A DNA stretch of 64,000 bases, from positions 496,001-560,000 of the forward strand of contig CASBWL010000422.1 in assembly GCA_949130495.1 (NCBI GenBank). The letters run 5' to 3'. Both the position numbers and the translations under genes were made by a program. Position 1 is the stretch's first letter. Every line of letters starts with the position of its first letter. Of the stretch, positions 48,286 through 59,330 are shown in pieces. The notes beneath the pieces are model-generated. The model did no database searches. It worked only from the letters and a program-made list of their open reading frames with translations, and had not been told where the DNA came from. Source of the stretch: Sambucus nigra (lineage: Eukaryota > Streptophyta > Magnoliopsida > Dipsacales > Adoxaceae).

Positions 48286-49409
48286 TACTTCCCCCCTTAC
48301 AAAGGAATTTCATCCTCGAAATTAAGATGAGCCTAGTGCTCCAAGATTTGAATATCATTTTCTAGACATGTGTCTCTAAGCTTGCTATATCTATCTCTCC
48401 CGCTTGTAACTATAAATTACACAAATATGCATTTCAATTAACCAGGGCGCCCATACACCATGTACTCATGCTTGACCGCACAAAAGTTACCTTAATTAAC
48501 CCGGGTGCCCATACACCCTATCCCCATGCTTTACCGCATGAAATTTACCTCAATATGCTAGTCGTGACCCATAAGATAGCTTCCCACCCGTAGTCATATC
48601 ACAAATATATATAATGGTCGGGGTACCCAATCCATGTACTAACGATCAAACATCTCCCAACTTCCAACGTTGTGCTAAGTTTCAGGCGTTGCACGTCTCG
48701 CAAGCGAAATTCAAACAAGGAACCCCCCGATACACTACTACTCATCATTGTCGATCGTTGAGATCCGTTAGATCCTCAGTCCATAGCACGTACCCTCAAA
48801 TACTTGGGTATTAACATAAAAGCATACACGCCTACTCTTATGCTACAAAAGACAACATAAAATATCGCGCCCTTACTATCACTAGTTCTTCCACAAAATA
48901 AACCCCGAGCTATCTCTCCCCGCTCGAAAATAAATCTAACCACCCTGATTCACTTCAGTAAACGTCCCTACTTACCGGGATAAAATATGAGAACACAAGA
49001 CCTCACTGCGTGTCTATCGCACCACACAATACAACATATATAGACATATATATAGGCTAGACTCCCTCTCAGGTGATACCTAGGAAAAATCATTCATACC
49101 CTGGTGTCGCGAACACCAAAGCTTACCCTCACTCTCCACCATAGTTCAAATCCATCTCTATCCAGCCGATATTTGGGAAAATTATCAACCCTACTCCCAT
49201 AATTCTCGAAAGTAGTAAACCCTCGCATAATTCAAACCTTCCCTCAGTGTACACCTCCACTCTCCCGTGGATAACACCAAAGAACTCTGCTACCCCACAG
49301 AATCTTTTCTACATACTATGGCTGTTACATCCAGCGCACCCACTAAATTCGACTTACCCGCGAACTCTAGTGAAAAATAATTATTATATTGTGACACCCT
49401 CACTATCAC
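48286..49409 (-). other. Array E internal region 2, non-coding 3' part
   Basis: The counterpart of 42565-43701, with the same polypurine tract next to LTR 2 and no pol. Confidence 0.7.
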
Positions 49410-50602
49410 TCAAAACATACCCCATGTCCATAGGATAAAAAGATAATTACCTTTATACTCTAGCTACAATGGCTGATCCTCGGGTTCCTGAGCAGCTTCC
49501 CCATGCCCGAAGGCACCCATGACTTGTTGTAGTGGTTGTACATCCAGGACCTCATCCTGTAGTTAACACCTTCCTCGTTGAGGACAATCTCTCTTCCCCA
49601 CAAATAAAACACCTCCTAATAAATTCACCCTGCGACTGATCCCTTCCTTGTTGGCCTTGTCGTAAGTCCTGGACATCCTGTCGATAGCCTCCAGACCTAA
49701 ATCGCTTGGCCTGATTCTCCTGCCGGGAATCCTGTCCCTGATGTACCCCATATCTGCTGTTGAGATACCCCACTGGTACTGTTCCCTCCCGCTTTATCCG
49801 ACTGACTGGGTTCCCCTCCCCTCTTGCTTCCACTCATGTGGAAGTGATATTCCTGACAGTGCAGGAGTGCTACATTTACGACGTCCGTATAAGCTACTAA
49901 TGCGGGATTACCAATCAAATGTTGTCTGATTCTCCAGACTAACCCATCCATGAACTTTAACTTCTTTCTTTCTTCATCGCGTACCTCATCCGGTACAAAA
50001 TTTGCCAAATGAGTGAATTCTTCTTCGTAGTCATCCATTGAACGGTCCCCCTGAGTCACCTCTCTAAATTCTCTCCTCATTTCGATCTCAACTGCTGGTG
50101 GAAAATACTTGCGGTCAAACCGTACCCAAAACTTCGCAATTACTAATGTATCCCTTTCCTCAACTGTGGTTATCGACTCCCACCACTGAAGCGCTGCTCC
50201 CACTAACCTAAAAGTGGCTAGCATTTGCTTCTGCACCTCGTTGCAATCTACCATGAGTAGGTAACGATGTATATCCCTCTTCCACTGACATGCGAGCACC
50301 ACATCTGAACCCCCTCAAAACTCTGGTGGGTGGCCCTTTTGAAAGACCTCTTGTAATTGCTTCCACTCCGACTGCCATGGGTGGGCCTGAACATCCGGTA
50401 CCACTAACGCCTGTGGCTGATCTTATGGAAAGTACCTTTCCATTGTGATCATCGTCGCTTCAACTGCCTATGCCATTAATTCAGTTACCTGTGCTGCCGA
50501 AATCATCTCTGGTAGTTGCTGCAATAACTCTAACTCCTGATGAGCCTCCCTAGTCTCACCTCCCCCTACTGCCCAAGCTGCTCTCTCTCTCCTGGGAGAC
50601 AT
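49410..50602 (-). pseudogene. Gag of array E, copy 2
   Basis: Starts at a MSPRRERA-like ATG (50602). It keeps the gag core over 201 open codons (50302-49697): QMLATFRLVGAALQWWESI, RFDRKYFPPA, EVTQGDRSMDDYEEEF and GLVWRIRQHLIGNPALV. The knuckle begins CFICGEE but then loses about 14 bases relative to copy 1 (near 49590), shifting frame and removing the His and last Cys. Upstream stops break the N-terminal part. Role as in copy 1. Confidence 0.85.
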
Positions 50603-50770
50603 CTAAAATCAGAATCGAATCATATGAGTTCACCCTCAAATATAAAGTAATTGGCAGAAGAACGTAAATACGCATACGTATGAGAATACAACAATCCTAT
50701 GATAGGGTTCTACATCAAAGAACGCTAAGCTGAAATGTGAAAATCCTCATAGATCCTAAGGACACTAGAA

Positions 50771-50790
50771 CCTGATGATGTGATACCATC
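50771..50790 (-). other. Primer site, array E copy 2
   Basis: The minus strand GATGGTATCACATCATCAGG follows the LTR 3 end. It is closer to the initiator-Met consensus than the copy 1 site. Confidence 0.65.
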
Positions 50791-52081
50791 TGTGACACCC
50801 CGCCTAATAAAATACCGTGTGATCAGTCCTATAACAAATTAAAATTGGAATCCCAGTAGGTTCATCCTTAGCATCACTGTCGAAACCTTTTTAAGACTTA
50901 CTAACCACCTAGTATTCCAAAAGCTGGTGCCAATTTTTATCTTATTAATTAAACCAAACAGTACATGCGGAAATAAATATAATCCATTCACACAACTGAA
51001 TTAAATCAATTGAATAAATAATTACTACATGCCGAATAAACCATCGGTCACCAAAGTAAATGATCCAATACAAATATTCAACACCGGAATAAAATAAATC
51101 TGAAAACTGAGCTGAAAGTTTGGGCGACATAACCTAAAGAAGACTGGAATTGATAAATGATTCCTACTCTAGGAATGAAAGAACGATGCGTCTAATCCAA
51201 GCTCATACTAGCATCCACACATGCCACACCTCCGTGCCCCTGGAATAGAATATCAATCTTGGCGTCCCTGTGGCTGGACACCTAAAAGGTTTTGAAAGAA
51301 GTTTTATAGCAAGGGTTAGAACCCAAAACATTTTGAAAATATTTAGCAAATGAATTAACTGCAGTAATTTAAAATTCATGAATTCGCTTCATATTTAAGT
51401 TAGTGTCTCACTCTCTTGAGAACATTCTCACCCCTCCACTAATGTGCTCACCTAACGGTTACATTAACCCCACCTAGTTGTACTACGCCGTCCAACTAGT
51501 CCTGGTATAACATCCCCTTGCTATACTACTCTAACCTGAGTATAATATTCATGAGTTATAAGTTATCTCACCAATTAACTTAAATAATTCCTTCTTAAAT
51601 AATAGCCTAAAACCGTAACACTAATTATAAAAAGTAAATACATTACACACTGTATTATTAACCGCATATAATATTTAATAAGATTATTTACGTACCTTTA
51701 CTAAAACATCTACACATATAACATACGTATATCCATCCCTCCGAGTATACCCTCATCGGATGATTCCCTCTAAAGTGCTATCTCACTAGGTGAGTTCACA
51801 TAACCTAGTTACCCAAGTTGGAATCGTTCACCAACCTGGCCCGAAACATAAATGAAGTGGAGGTGGTCGTATTCCTTCCCTGAAAGTGAGATAAGCCCCT
51901 CACCCATATACCATACGCAATGACCTGGGGACATACTCACCCTACTCCTCACGCTAGGGGATTCACCCACATCGTGCAACCTCCCTTGATAGCACTAGAG
52001 TATGTAAATTAAATAAATATCTAGTCACTGATATTTAATAGCACACACAATATATACACGTATATATATACTATCACTACA

Positions 52082-52139
<58 letters not shown>

Positions 52140-54045
52140 AACCCCGGCTTTACCGTGTACTCAAAATTTCGTAACACTAGCCTGTAATATCCTGGGTCTG
52201 TGGCCTGACTCAACTTAATTAATTTTCTCACTTATTAATTCACACGTCAAGTAATATAATATTTTCCCGAGTCTATGGTCCGACTCTTAAATAAATACTT
52301 TGCATATTGATTTATCTAATATTTACCCGAGTCTATGGTCGGACTCTAATTTAATTAATTTACACATTAATTAATTAATACTAATCCGAGTCTATGGTCC
52401 GACTCTAATTAAATTAATTTACACATTAATTAATTACGAATCCGAGTCTATGGTCAGACTCAAATTTAATTAATTTACACATTAATTAATTAATATCAAT
52501 CTGAGTTTATGGTCCGACTCTAATTTAATTAATTTACATATTAATTAATTAATTAATACCAATCCGAGTCTATGGTCCGACTCTATTTTAATTAATTTAC
52601 ACATCAATTAATTTATTACCTTCCCGAGTCTACAGTCCGACTCTAATTTAATTAATTAACACTTCAATAAATTTAATACTTGGCGTCGCCCAACCATTAT
52701 ACCCGGACTCGCTCACTTGGCCCATACCTTCGTTAATACCCGATTCTATATTTTTCCCCATAACTAATTTATTTCACCTCAATTCCTTTAATCATGTAGT
52801 GTCACCCAACTACAATACCCGAATATTTTTCCTCGGCCCAAAATCAATACCTATGAATTATTTCCCGACATTTATTCCTCTTATAATTGCTAAGGAATAT
52901 ATGCTACACATGCGTTTATCACTAAATAAGAGGTAGGTGCAAAATCTAAATTGATTTTGCTTTATATATGAAACTGACCAAACTCCCAAAATTCTGGGAC
53001 CATCGATCGATCGATATCGATCAGGTATTCGTCTTCTTCGGCTTACTGTTTCAGCCATTGATGAACCCTGAAGATTTTTGTTTCTTTCCGAACCTTTACC
53101 CAATATCAACCAACATTATTTCCACACAAGAAAAGGTTCTAAGCACCCTAGAGACCTCAATCCACCATCAATTTATACATAACCGTATGTCTATCTGATT
53201 TGGATTTTTCATCCGGGTTTTGTTTTTATCGAAATCGACCTCATCATTCTCAATTAATTTAATCACTAATGCCTACTGTAATTCACCATACAATTCAATC
53301 TTAACAGTCCCAAATCATGACCTAACATCCTTTGAGTAATTAAATCTATCCATTACTCTACATTAAGAAAAACCCAATTTAATTATGGCTACACACCCCA
53401 AACGAATTTTCATATACACATACTATGATATGAATTGATTATCATTAATTTAAGAATCACAACAGTTAACCACTTACCTCGAATCGTTCGTAGAATCTGA
53501 TCCATTGGTGTAATTTAGGTGTTGACGAAGAGCACCCCAATTAGTCCCTTAATTTGGCTCCAAAAATCCCCAATTGGCTCTTGATTTTCTTTCCTCTGTG
53601 TCTCTATCAAACCCTAGGTTTAGAATTTGTTAAATGTCGTTTCAACTTTTCCCTCAATTAGGTTTGAAACCCTTAATCCCGTTTTAGGCCATACGGGGCT
53701 AATTAAAATGACTCAAATCACCTCGTGTGGCCCCCGCTATGCCCAAAAATATTCGGAGACCTAATTGCTACCCCCGGGCACTCTTTTATGACTATCTCGA
53801 CCCATCTGGACTCAACTGCGCACTCAGAATTGTCATCCGAAATACTTTTTGACATTTCCAACTTTGACCTCAAAAATGCAACGCACATTAATTCGAACAA
53901 TTTAACTTAAAGTCGCCAATTAAAAATAATTCTTCCCACTCAATTAAATTCTCAAAATCATAAATTTAAGTTTCTTCAATTTAAATATTTTTATTTCTTC
54001 CAAAAATAATTAAATAATAAATCCTCAAAATTACGGGGTGTTACA
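50791..54045 (-). repeat. Array E LTR 3 (3,255 bp)
   Basis: From TGTGACACCCCGCC to GGGGTGTTACA with intact ends. It is longer than LTR 1 partly through a (TA)n run at 52085-52137, and has a shortened ATCG palindrome (53000-53024). Confidence 0.92.
52085..52137. repeat. Microsatellite (TA)n in LTR 3
   Basis: About 50 bp of TA, against about 15 bp at the same place in LTRs 1 and 2. Confidence 0.95.
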
Positions 54046-54050
54046 CTTAT

Positions 54051-55399
54051 GACATACATAAGTTTCCTACTTTATATATATATATATTGACAACATATGA
54101 AAATCCCATAGCATACTAGTCTACCCAATTCGAAGTCAGAACTGACTTTTCGATTTTCCATTAAGTGTTCATTCACTTGTTACAAGATTCATCTCAATAG
54201 AATCTAATTAATAGTTGGCCTAAAACAAGAAACAATGCTTGATATGTTCCAAGGAAATTCCAATCTACCCTGAAAACCTATATGCCCATTTATCTAACAC
54301 TAACGGATCAAAACAACGCAAAACAAAAAACGGGACATACCAGCAAATCAAACCGGTTCACTGGCAGACCGAACAGGTTCGGCCAAGCAAATCGGTTTTG
54401 TTTTCTGGGTTTGTATTCATTTTTAACCTCAAATTTTCGCCTCCCAAACCCTTAAACAAAGGTCCCAAGCCTCCCAAAAATCTTAAATTATCCCAAACCA
54501 ATACATAACCATGCTAGATGTATTTTAACCCTGATTTAAACCGGAATCCAACATCAAACGCACAAATTCCTAATCATTAATTTAATTCATTTAACGCATA
54601 ATAAATTCAATCTTAAAACCCATTTATCTAACATCGTGTCAATGTTCTTCTTGTTCATATTCATATTCCCAGATATAACTCATGAAATTTTTCCATATTA
54701 ATTTCTCAATCACATTAATATGAAAAAAAACATAAATCAAACCTCTTGATTAATCTCATAATTACATCTTAACTTCCCAAATTTATTAATATTTAATCAT
54801 GAACATAATTATCTACAAAATAATTCAATCTAAATCAAGTAAACACTTGCCTTGTTGGATTAAAATCTGAAGTTTGACACGTAAAAAGATAAATTGAATC
54901 CGGAGATGACATTTCCTTTCTTCTACAAGCTTTTTTCCTCTCCTTTTCTTTCCTTTTTTCTACTCTTTGGTTCTCTCCTTTAATTCTCACTAAGAAAAGA
55001 TTAAATGAGGCTACCAACCACCTAACTAAACTTTAAATACCTATGTCATCTAATCACATTTAAAAGTCTATAAATACTTTATACATTTATTTGTATGTTC
55101 CATCTTTATCATATACGTATATCCGTAAAACGACATAATTAAGTCGACGAGTCATCAATATTCGTGACTATCTTCATTATTCCCAATATACCAACATACC
55201 ATAAAATTCATAACACTTGTATCACATCTACGAAATATTATATTTAAAATAAATATTCTAATATAATTAAGCATAGTTGTTTAATTATTTCTCCAAATTA
55301 AAGATAAACACAATTATTTCATCCGAATAATAATTCTGACAATTTTAATTAAATCAATATAATTTCAATTTAATACTCATAAAAATGTGGCGTATTACA
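54051..55399 (-). mobile_element. Old TGTGACAC-type LTR remnant, last part
   Basis: Continues the sequence interrupted by array E. It ends GTGGCGTATTACA (minus-strand TGTAATACGCCAC), resembling the LTR start of array E. It contains GAACCGGTTC-like palindromes (54350-54400) at the place where array E has ATCG palindromes. No coding sequence. Confidence 0.45.
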
Positions 55400-55402
55400 A
55401 TA

Positions 55403-55744
55403 CAATATTCTCTTATTTTTAAAGGTTCGCGCCAATGGCACCCCATGCCACCCCAAATCGGAGCTCTGATGAAGGTCGTTGGAGCACCGACAATGGGGGA
55501 AGGTGAGAGTGGGGATTTGGTACTCGTAGCGCGGACCTTTAAAAATATGAATATATTGAGGAAATTGGTGTTTGAGCCCATCGGAGCTCCAATAGTGAGG
55601 AGGGTGGGGATGGAGGTTAGATGTCACTAAAAATAAGAGAATATTTAAAATACGGGGTTTGGATCCACCGAAGTTCCGGTTTGAGGTGGGTAGGGGTGGC
55701 ATGGGGTGCCGATGATGCGATCCTTTAAAAATAAGAGAATATTG
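55403..55744. mobile_element. 342-bp element with about 50-bp terminal inverted repeats
   Basis: The left end CAATATTCTCTTATTTTTAA and the right end TTAAAAATAAGAGAATATTG are complements. The complementarity continues through GGCACCCCATGCCACCCC and its partner. A third copy of the end motif lies inside (about 55626-55650). No target duplication was recognised, so the superfamily is open. Confidence 0.75.
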
Positions 55745-55806
55745 GATAAATGGGTGTTTGAGCGACTAAATGAGTTAAACTAAAAATATGTGTCTTTTTT
55801 ACAGTA

Positions 55807-55842
<36 letters not shown>

Positions 55843-56630
55843 ATCCATTTATTTAACCAATTTAATTGTATTAGTATATGTAATTCTTATTTTGAGATTT
55901 TTTTACTTAAGTTCTATTGACGGTTCAACCATTAATTATGTTCTATTTTTAAAGCTGCATAGAAAAAACCTTACTATCTTTGCAATTTTTTCCATTGAAA
56001 TATTATGAACTTCATGGATCCTCTTTGATAAATATATATATATTTCATTTTCTTGTGCATACAGTAAATTTTACAATACACACACACACACACACACATC
56101 TGTGTGTGTGTGGGGGGGGGGTGTTATACACTAATTGATCCATATATTTAACCAATTTGTTTGTATTGTTGTTTAGTGCTAACAACTAATGTGACAACCT
56201 AGTTAATATGTATCAGTATATGTAATTCCTATTTTGAGATTTTTTTATTAAGTCTTATTGACTATTCAACCATTAATTTATTCTATTTTTATAAGTGTAC
56301 ATAGTAAATATTACTGTCTGTGTAATTTTTTCATTGGAATATTATGGACTCCATGGATCTTATTTGATAAATATATGGAAATAATTTTCTTTTGAACACG
56401 ATAAATTTTACTGTCTAGGTAATATTAACACAGTAAATGTTAGTTTTTATAAAAATGTCACAGATATAAAACTATTTTATTTTCTGATGCATATAGTAAA
56501 ATTTACTATCTGTGAAATATTTTTTCTTTGAAATTTTATAGTCTTCATTGATCTTGTTTGATAGATCACAGGGAGAAGATTTCAAAAATAGTAATTTTGC
56601 CAAAAACGGATTTGTCAATCAAAAGTTATG
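55745..56630. repeat. Gene-free region with degenerate tandem repeat
   Basis: Units of about 290 bp begin near 55841 and 56134 (TTGATCCAT, TTTAACCAATTT, ATTTTGAGATTTTTTT and CATGGATC landmarks), with a partial third to about 56570. Microsatellites (TA)n at 55808-55840, (CA)n at 56078-56098 and (TG)nG9 at 56101-56121 lie between them. Confidence 0.7.
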
Positions 56631-57060
56631 CATTTCCTTCTCTCTTCCAAATCTTTCCTTCCCCTCGCTCCCCGAAAGGAAGGTTTCTTCTATAATTTAT
56701 AGTTCAAGCTCACCTTCCTAACCTTGAGATTGATTTGTCTAATGTCGGTTCAGAACAACTACTGCTCCCGCTATCAGTCCGCCTGTTCCTAGAGCTTTCC
56801 TTTCTCTGTCTCTTTTTAAGCGAGTTAAGCTTGCTTTTCGAAAAAGACTCTTTAGAATTTGTGGCTAAGCCGAGTTCACACATCCGACGCCTACCTACCG
56901 TTTAGGTGGCACCAACGAGATCCAGCTAAGGTAAGGAACTTCGTGTCGCGGCTGTTCCATTCCGTTGCGGTCTCATGAACTGCACTTCGATGCCTTCTCG
57001 CGCATGAAGCGAATGGGCGATGTGTCATGGGTCAGTTTCGGGTCAGGGAGATGGTCATTT
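56631..57060. other. GC-richer block of possible organellar origin
   Basis: Base composition changes sharply from AT-rich to about half GC. The low-repeat sequence (for example CCGAAAGGAAGGTTTCTTC and AGCTAAGGTAAGGAACTTCG) looks like plant mitochondrial intergenic DNA. No gene is recognised. Confidence 0.35.
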
Positions 57061-57395
57061 GAAGATTAAAAATAGGATGAAAAAAAAGTTTAATTACTTA
57101 TGTAACTTCCCCAATAAGATACGGATGATTAATTTTAAAAGGGTAAAATTGTGAAGAAAAAAGTCCCAAACAATTAGGATTATGACCTATTGACTGATTG
57201 AAAAATTAGTAGGACTTAGTTAGGGAAACACTATTCTAATAATATCTATATATAAAAAATCTATTTTTTTTCATAAATTAGTTTTAATTTTTATAAAATA
57301 ATTTTTATGTTCGTCTAAAATAATTGTTATGTGTCTAAAATAATTTTTATGATGGGGTAATACTACGTATATCCTTTTTTATTATCCGTTTGGTA
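57061..57395. other. Gene-free AT-rich DNA
   Basis: Contains short TAAAATAATT-type repeats near 57290-57350; no coding sequence. Confidence 0.5.
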
Positions 57396-58037
57396 TGTTT
57401 TATTGGATAAATTCCAATATTTATTGATATTTTATTTTTTAGTTGTTAATTTTTTTTATATTATTGGTATTTTATTTTAAACATAGTTTGGGTTTTAATT
57501 TAGAAGGTAGAAACATGAGCAAATGGGTGTGAAAGATATGTGAGTGCTCAAAATCCCATATTGTCCCACATTGGAAGAATACTACAAAAAGTAGTGGTAT
57601 ATCAACTAAAGGACAACCAAGATTCTTAGTTGACAAGTCAAATAAGAGGCTATGATCCTACGCATCGCGGTGGTGCTTAAGCACCACCTATCGCGACACG
57701 CGTAAGCGCGACATGCGACGTGCGAAAGGGTGGTTTGACGGCTTATGGCGCATTGCGCGCTTTGACGCGCACTTGGCACTTCGCACGTGCGCATCGTCAC
57801 TTGGAGCGTGGGAGCCTAAAGTTTTGACGAGGTAAAACAGATCAACGGTTGTGATTAAACGATCCAATCAAAGGGTTTAAAATCCAAAACGACTTGATCT
57901 AAACCGTTCGATGAACTTATAACGTTTCGTGTAGGGGATGTCCATTCGCTTACGATGGGACGCCTAATCTGAACCGTTAGATCGTAGCTGTTCCAAACAG
58001 GCACGATCCAACAGTTGGTGAGTCATTCCATGAAGAG

Positions 58038-58063
58038 ATGTGACTGTTGAAGAACAGTCACAT
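58038..58063 (+). promoter_or_regulatory. Inverted repeat just upstream of the element F TATA box
   Basis: ATGTGACTGTT and AACAGTCACAT are perfect complements around a GAAG loop, ending seven bases before TATAAAAA. The 3' LTR retains most of the stem. Confidence 0.8.
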
Positions 58064-58070
58064 AAATGGC

Positions 58071-58078
58071 TATAAAAA
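58071..58078 (+). promoter_or_regulatory. TATA box of element F 5' LTR
   Basis: TATAAAAA, about two thirds into the LTR. The corresponding site in the 3' LTR reads CATAAAAA. Confidence 0.65.
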
Positions 58079-58393
58079 GAGTTCCAGGCCTCTGTTTTGG
58101 ACACCGAAAATTGCTAGTTTCTCCTCTCTCCATCCTCTAGAATTTGGCATTATCAAGTTACAAATTCAGAGTGTTCTCGGTTTGATCAAATAGTACACAT
58201 TTTGAATCAAACAACTGTTCATACACTGCATTGTATCCTGAAAGCAGATTCTATAAAACCCATAGTGTACTCGCGGTTCTCGTTCTGTCTCAACCGGATT
58301 GGGAGAAATTTTGCCTAAAAGAAAGCGTTCCAAGAACGTGCCTTGCAGAAATTAATTAATATATTTCGTTCTTTCCATAACAAAACTCCAACA

Positions 58394-58410
58394 GTTTTAG
58401 GCAAAAAATT
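58394..58410 (+). other. Presumed primer site of element F, complementary to its own U5
   Basis: Directly after the 5' LTR the sequence reads GTTTTAGGCAAAAAATT. This does not match the 3' end of any plant tRNA, which would begin TGG. Twelve bases (58395-58406) are the exact reverse complement of 58309-58320 in the LTR. Confidence 0.5.
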
Positions 58411-58431
58411 TATTCTTATTACTCCACTTAA

Positions 58432-59330
58432 ATGGAAGGAACTGTGGCACAATCTATCCAAGTCATGACTCAAGACTTAATTCAACACGACCGTTTTGAT
58501 GGTGAAAAGTTCACCTGTTGGCAAGAGAAAGTTATGTTCTTCCTCACATCACTAAATCTTGGATACATTCTAGATGATAACCTTGAACAAATTCCCGAGG
58601 CCACACCCGAAGACACCGAAGAAATAAAGCAAAAACGTGTGAAGAGGAAAGAAGACGAATTTATTTGTCGAGGACACATCCTCAATGCTTTGTCTCAAAC
58701 TATTTATAGCGCTCATCGAATGATTCCAACGACAAAGGAATTATGGAAGGCTTTGGAGACAAAGTATCAAAAGGAGGAAGCGAGAAACCATAAGTTTCTA
58801 ATTTCAAACTATATGAATTTTAGATTGAGTAATGATAAATCTGTCGTTGCACAAGCCCATGAACTCCAACAAATTGTTGGTGACCTTAAAGCCGCTGGTA
58901 TTAATCTTCAAGATGAATTTCAAGTAGGGGTGATTGTTTCAAAACTTCCATCCTATTGGAATGGCTTTAAGAAGAAAATTAATCATGATGAAAAGACTTA
59001 TATTGTGGAATCCCTTCTTCGTCACCTTCGTATTGAAGATGATACTCGTATTCGTGAAAAGAAGGATGAACAAGGTGAGGGTCATTCAAAAGCTAATATG
59101 GTTGATGATAAAAAATCCAAGATTACCAAAGACTTAAAAATTAATGCAAAGAATGATTCAAAATTCAAGAACCAAGGTGCAAATAAGAAAAATAAGGGAA
59201 AATGTTTCTTCTGTGACAAACCGGGCCATTATTCTCGAGAATGTCGTCTTAAAAAGGGTCGAAGGAAAACAACAATGTTGAAGATCTTATTGCTACTGTT
59301 TGCGAAGAAAATTCAATTTATAATGAAAGT
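58432..59330 (+). pseudogene. Copia gag of element F
   Basis: ATG at 58432, then HDRFDGEKFTCWQEKVMFFL (copia gag N-terminus). The UBN2-like core follows: LWKALETKYQKEEARNHKFL, SVVAQAHELQQIVGDLKAAG and LPSYWNGFKKKINHDEK. A basic stretch leads to an intact CCHC knuckle, CFFCDKPGHYSREC (near 59206-59247). The frame is open for about 280 codons, the best preserved coding segment of the element. The gag-to-protease transition is frameshifted near 59265. Gag would form virus-like particles and bind RNA through the knuckle. Confidence 0.92.

Larger units (their letters stand above)
39334..54045 (-). mobile_element. Array E: LTR-internal-LTR-internal-LTR, gag-only gypsy-type, TSD CTTAT
   Basis: Three LTRs (39334-42564, 45067-48285, 50791-54045) separate two internal regions of about 2.5 kb, all minus-strand. 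The outer ends are flanked by CTTAT (39329-39333 and 54046-54050). The central LTR is bounded by internal sequence on both sides, so this is one tandem unit, not two adjacent insertions. Each internal region has a degenerate initiator-Met primer site, a gag gene and a polypurine tract, but no pol. The structure fits a non-autonomous terminal-repeat element with gag. Confidence 0.93.
57401..58393 (+). repeat. Element F 5' LTR (993 bp)
   Basis: Starts TATTGGATAAATT (TG changed to TA) and ends AACTCCAACA. It contains a CpG-rich block (57650-57800), an 11-bp-stem hairpin (58038-58063) beside a TATA box (58071-58078), and TTTTGCCTAAAA (58309-58320). Confidence 0.95.

Noticed and set aside
55354..55702. 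Overlapping open frames of up to 110 codons
   Set aside because: They arise from the GC-richer inverted-repeat element; both strands are open because of base composition, not coding.
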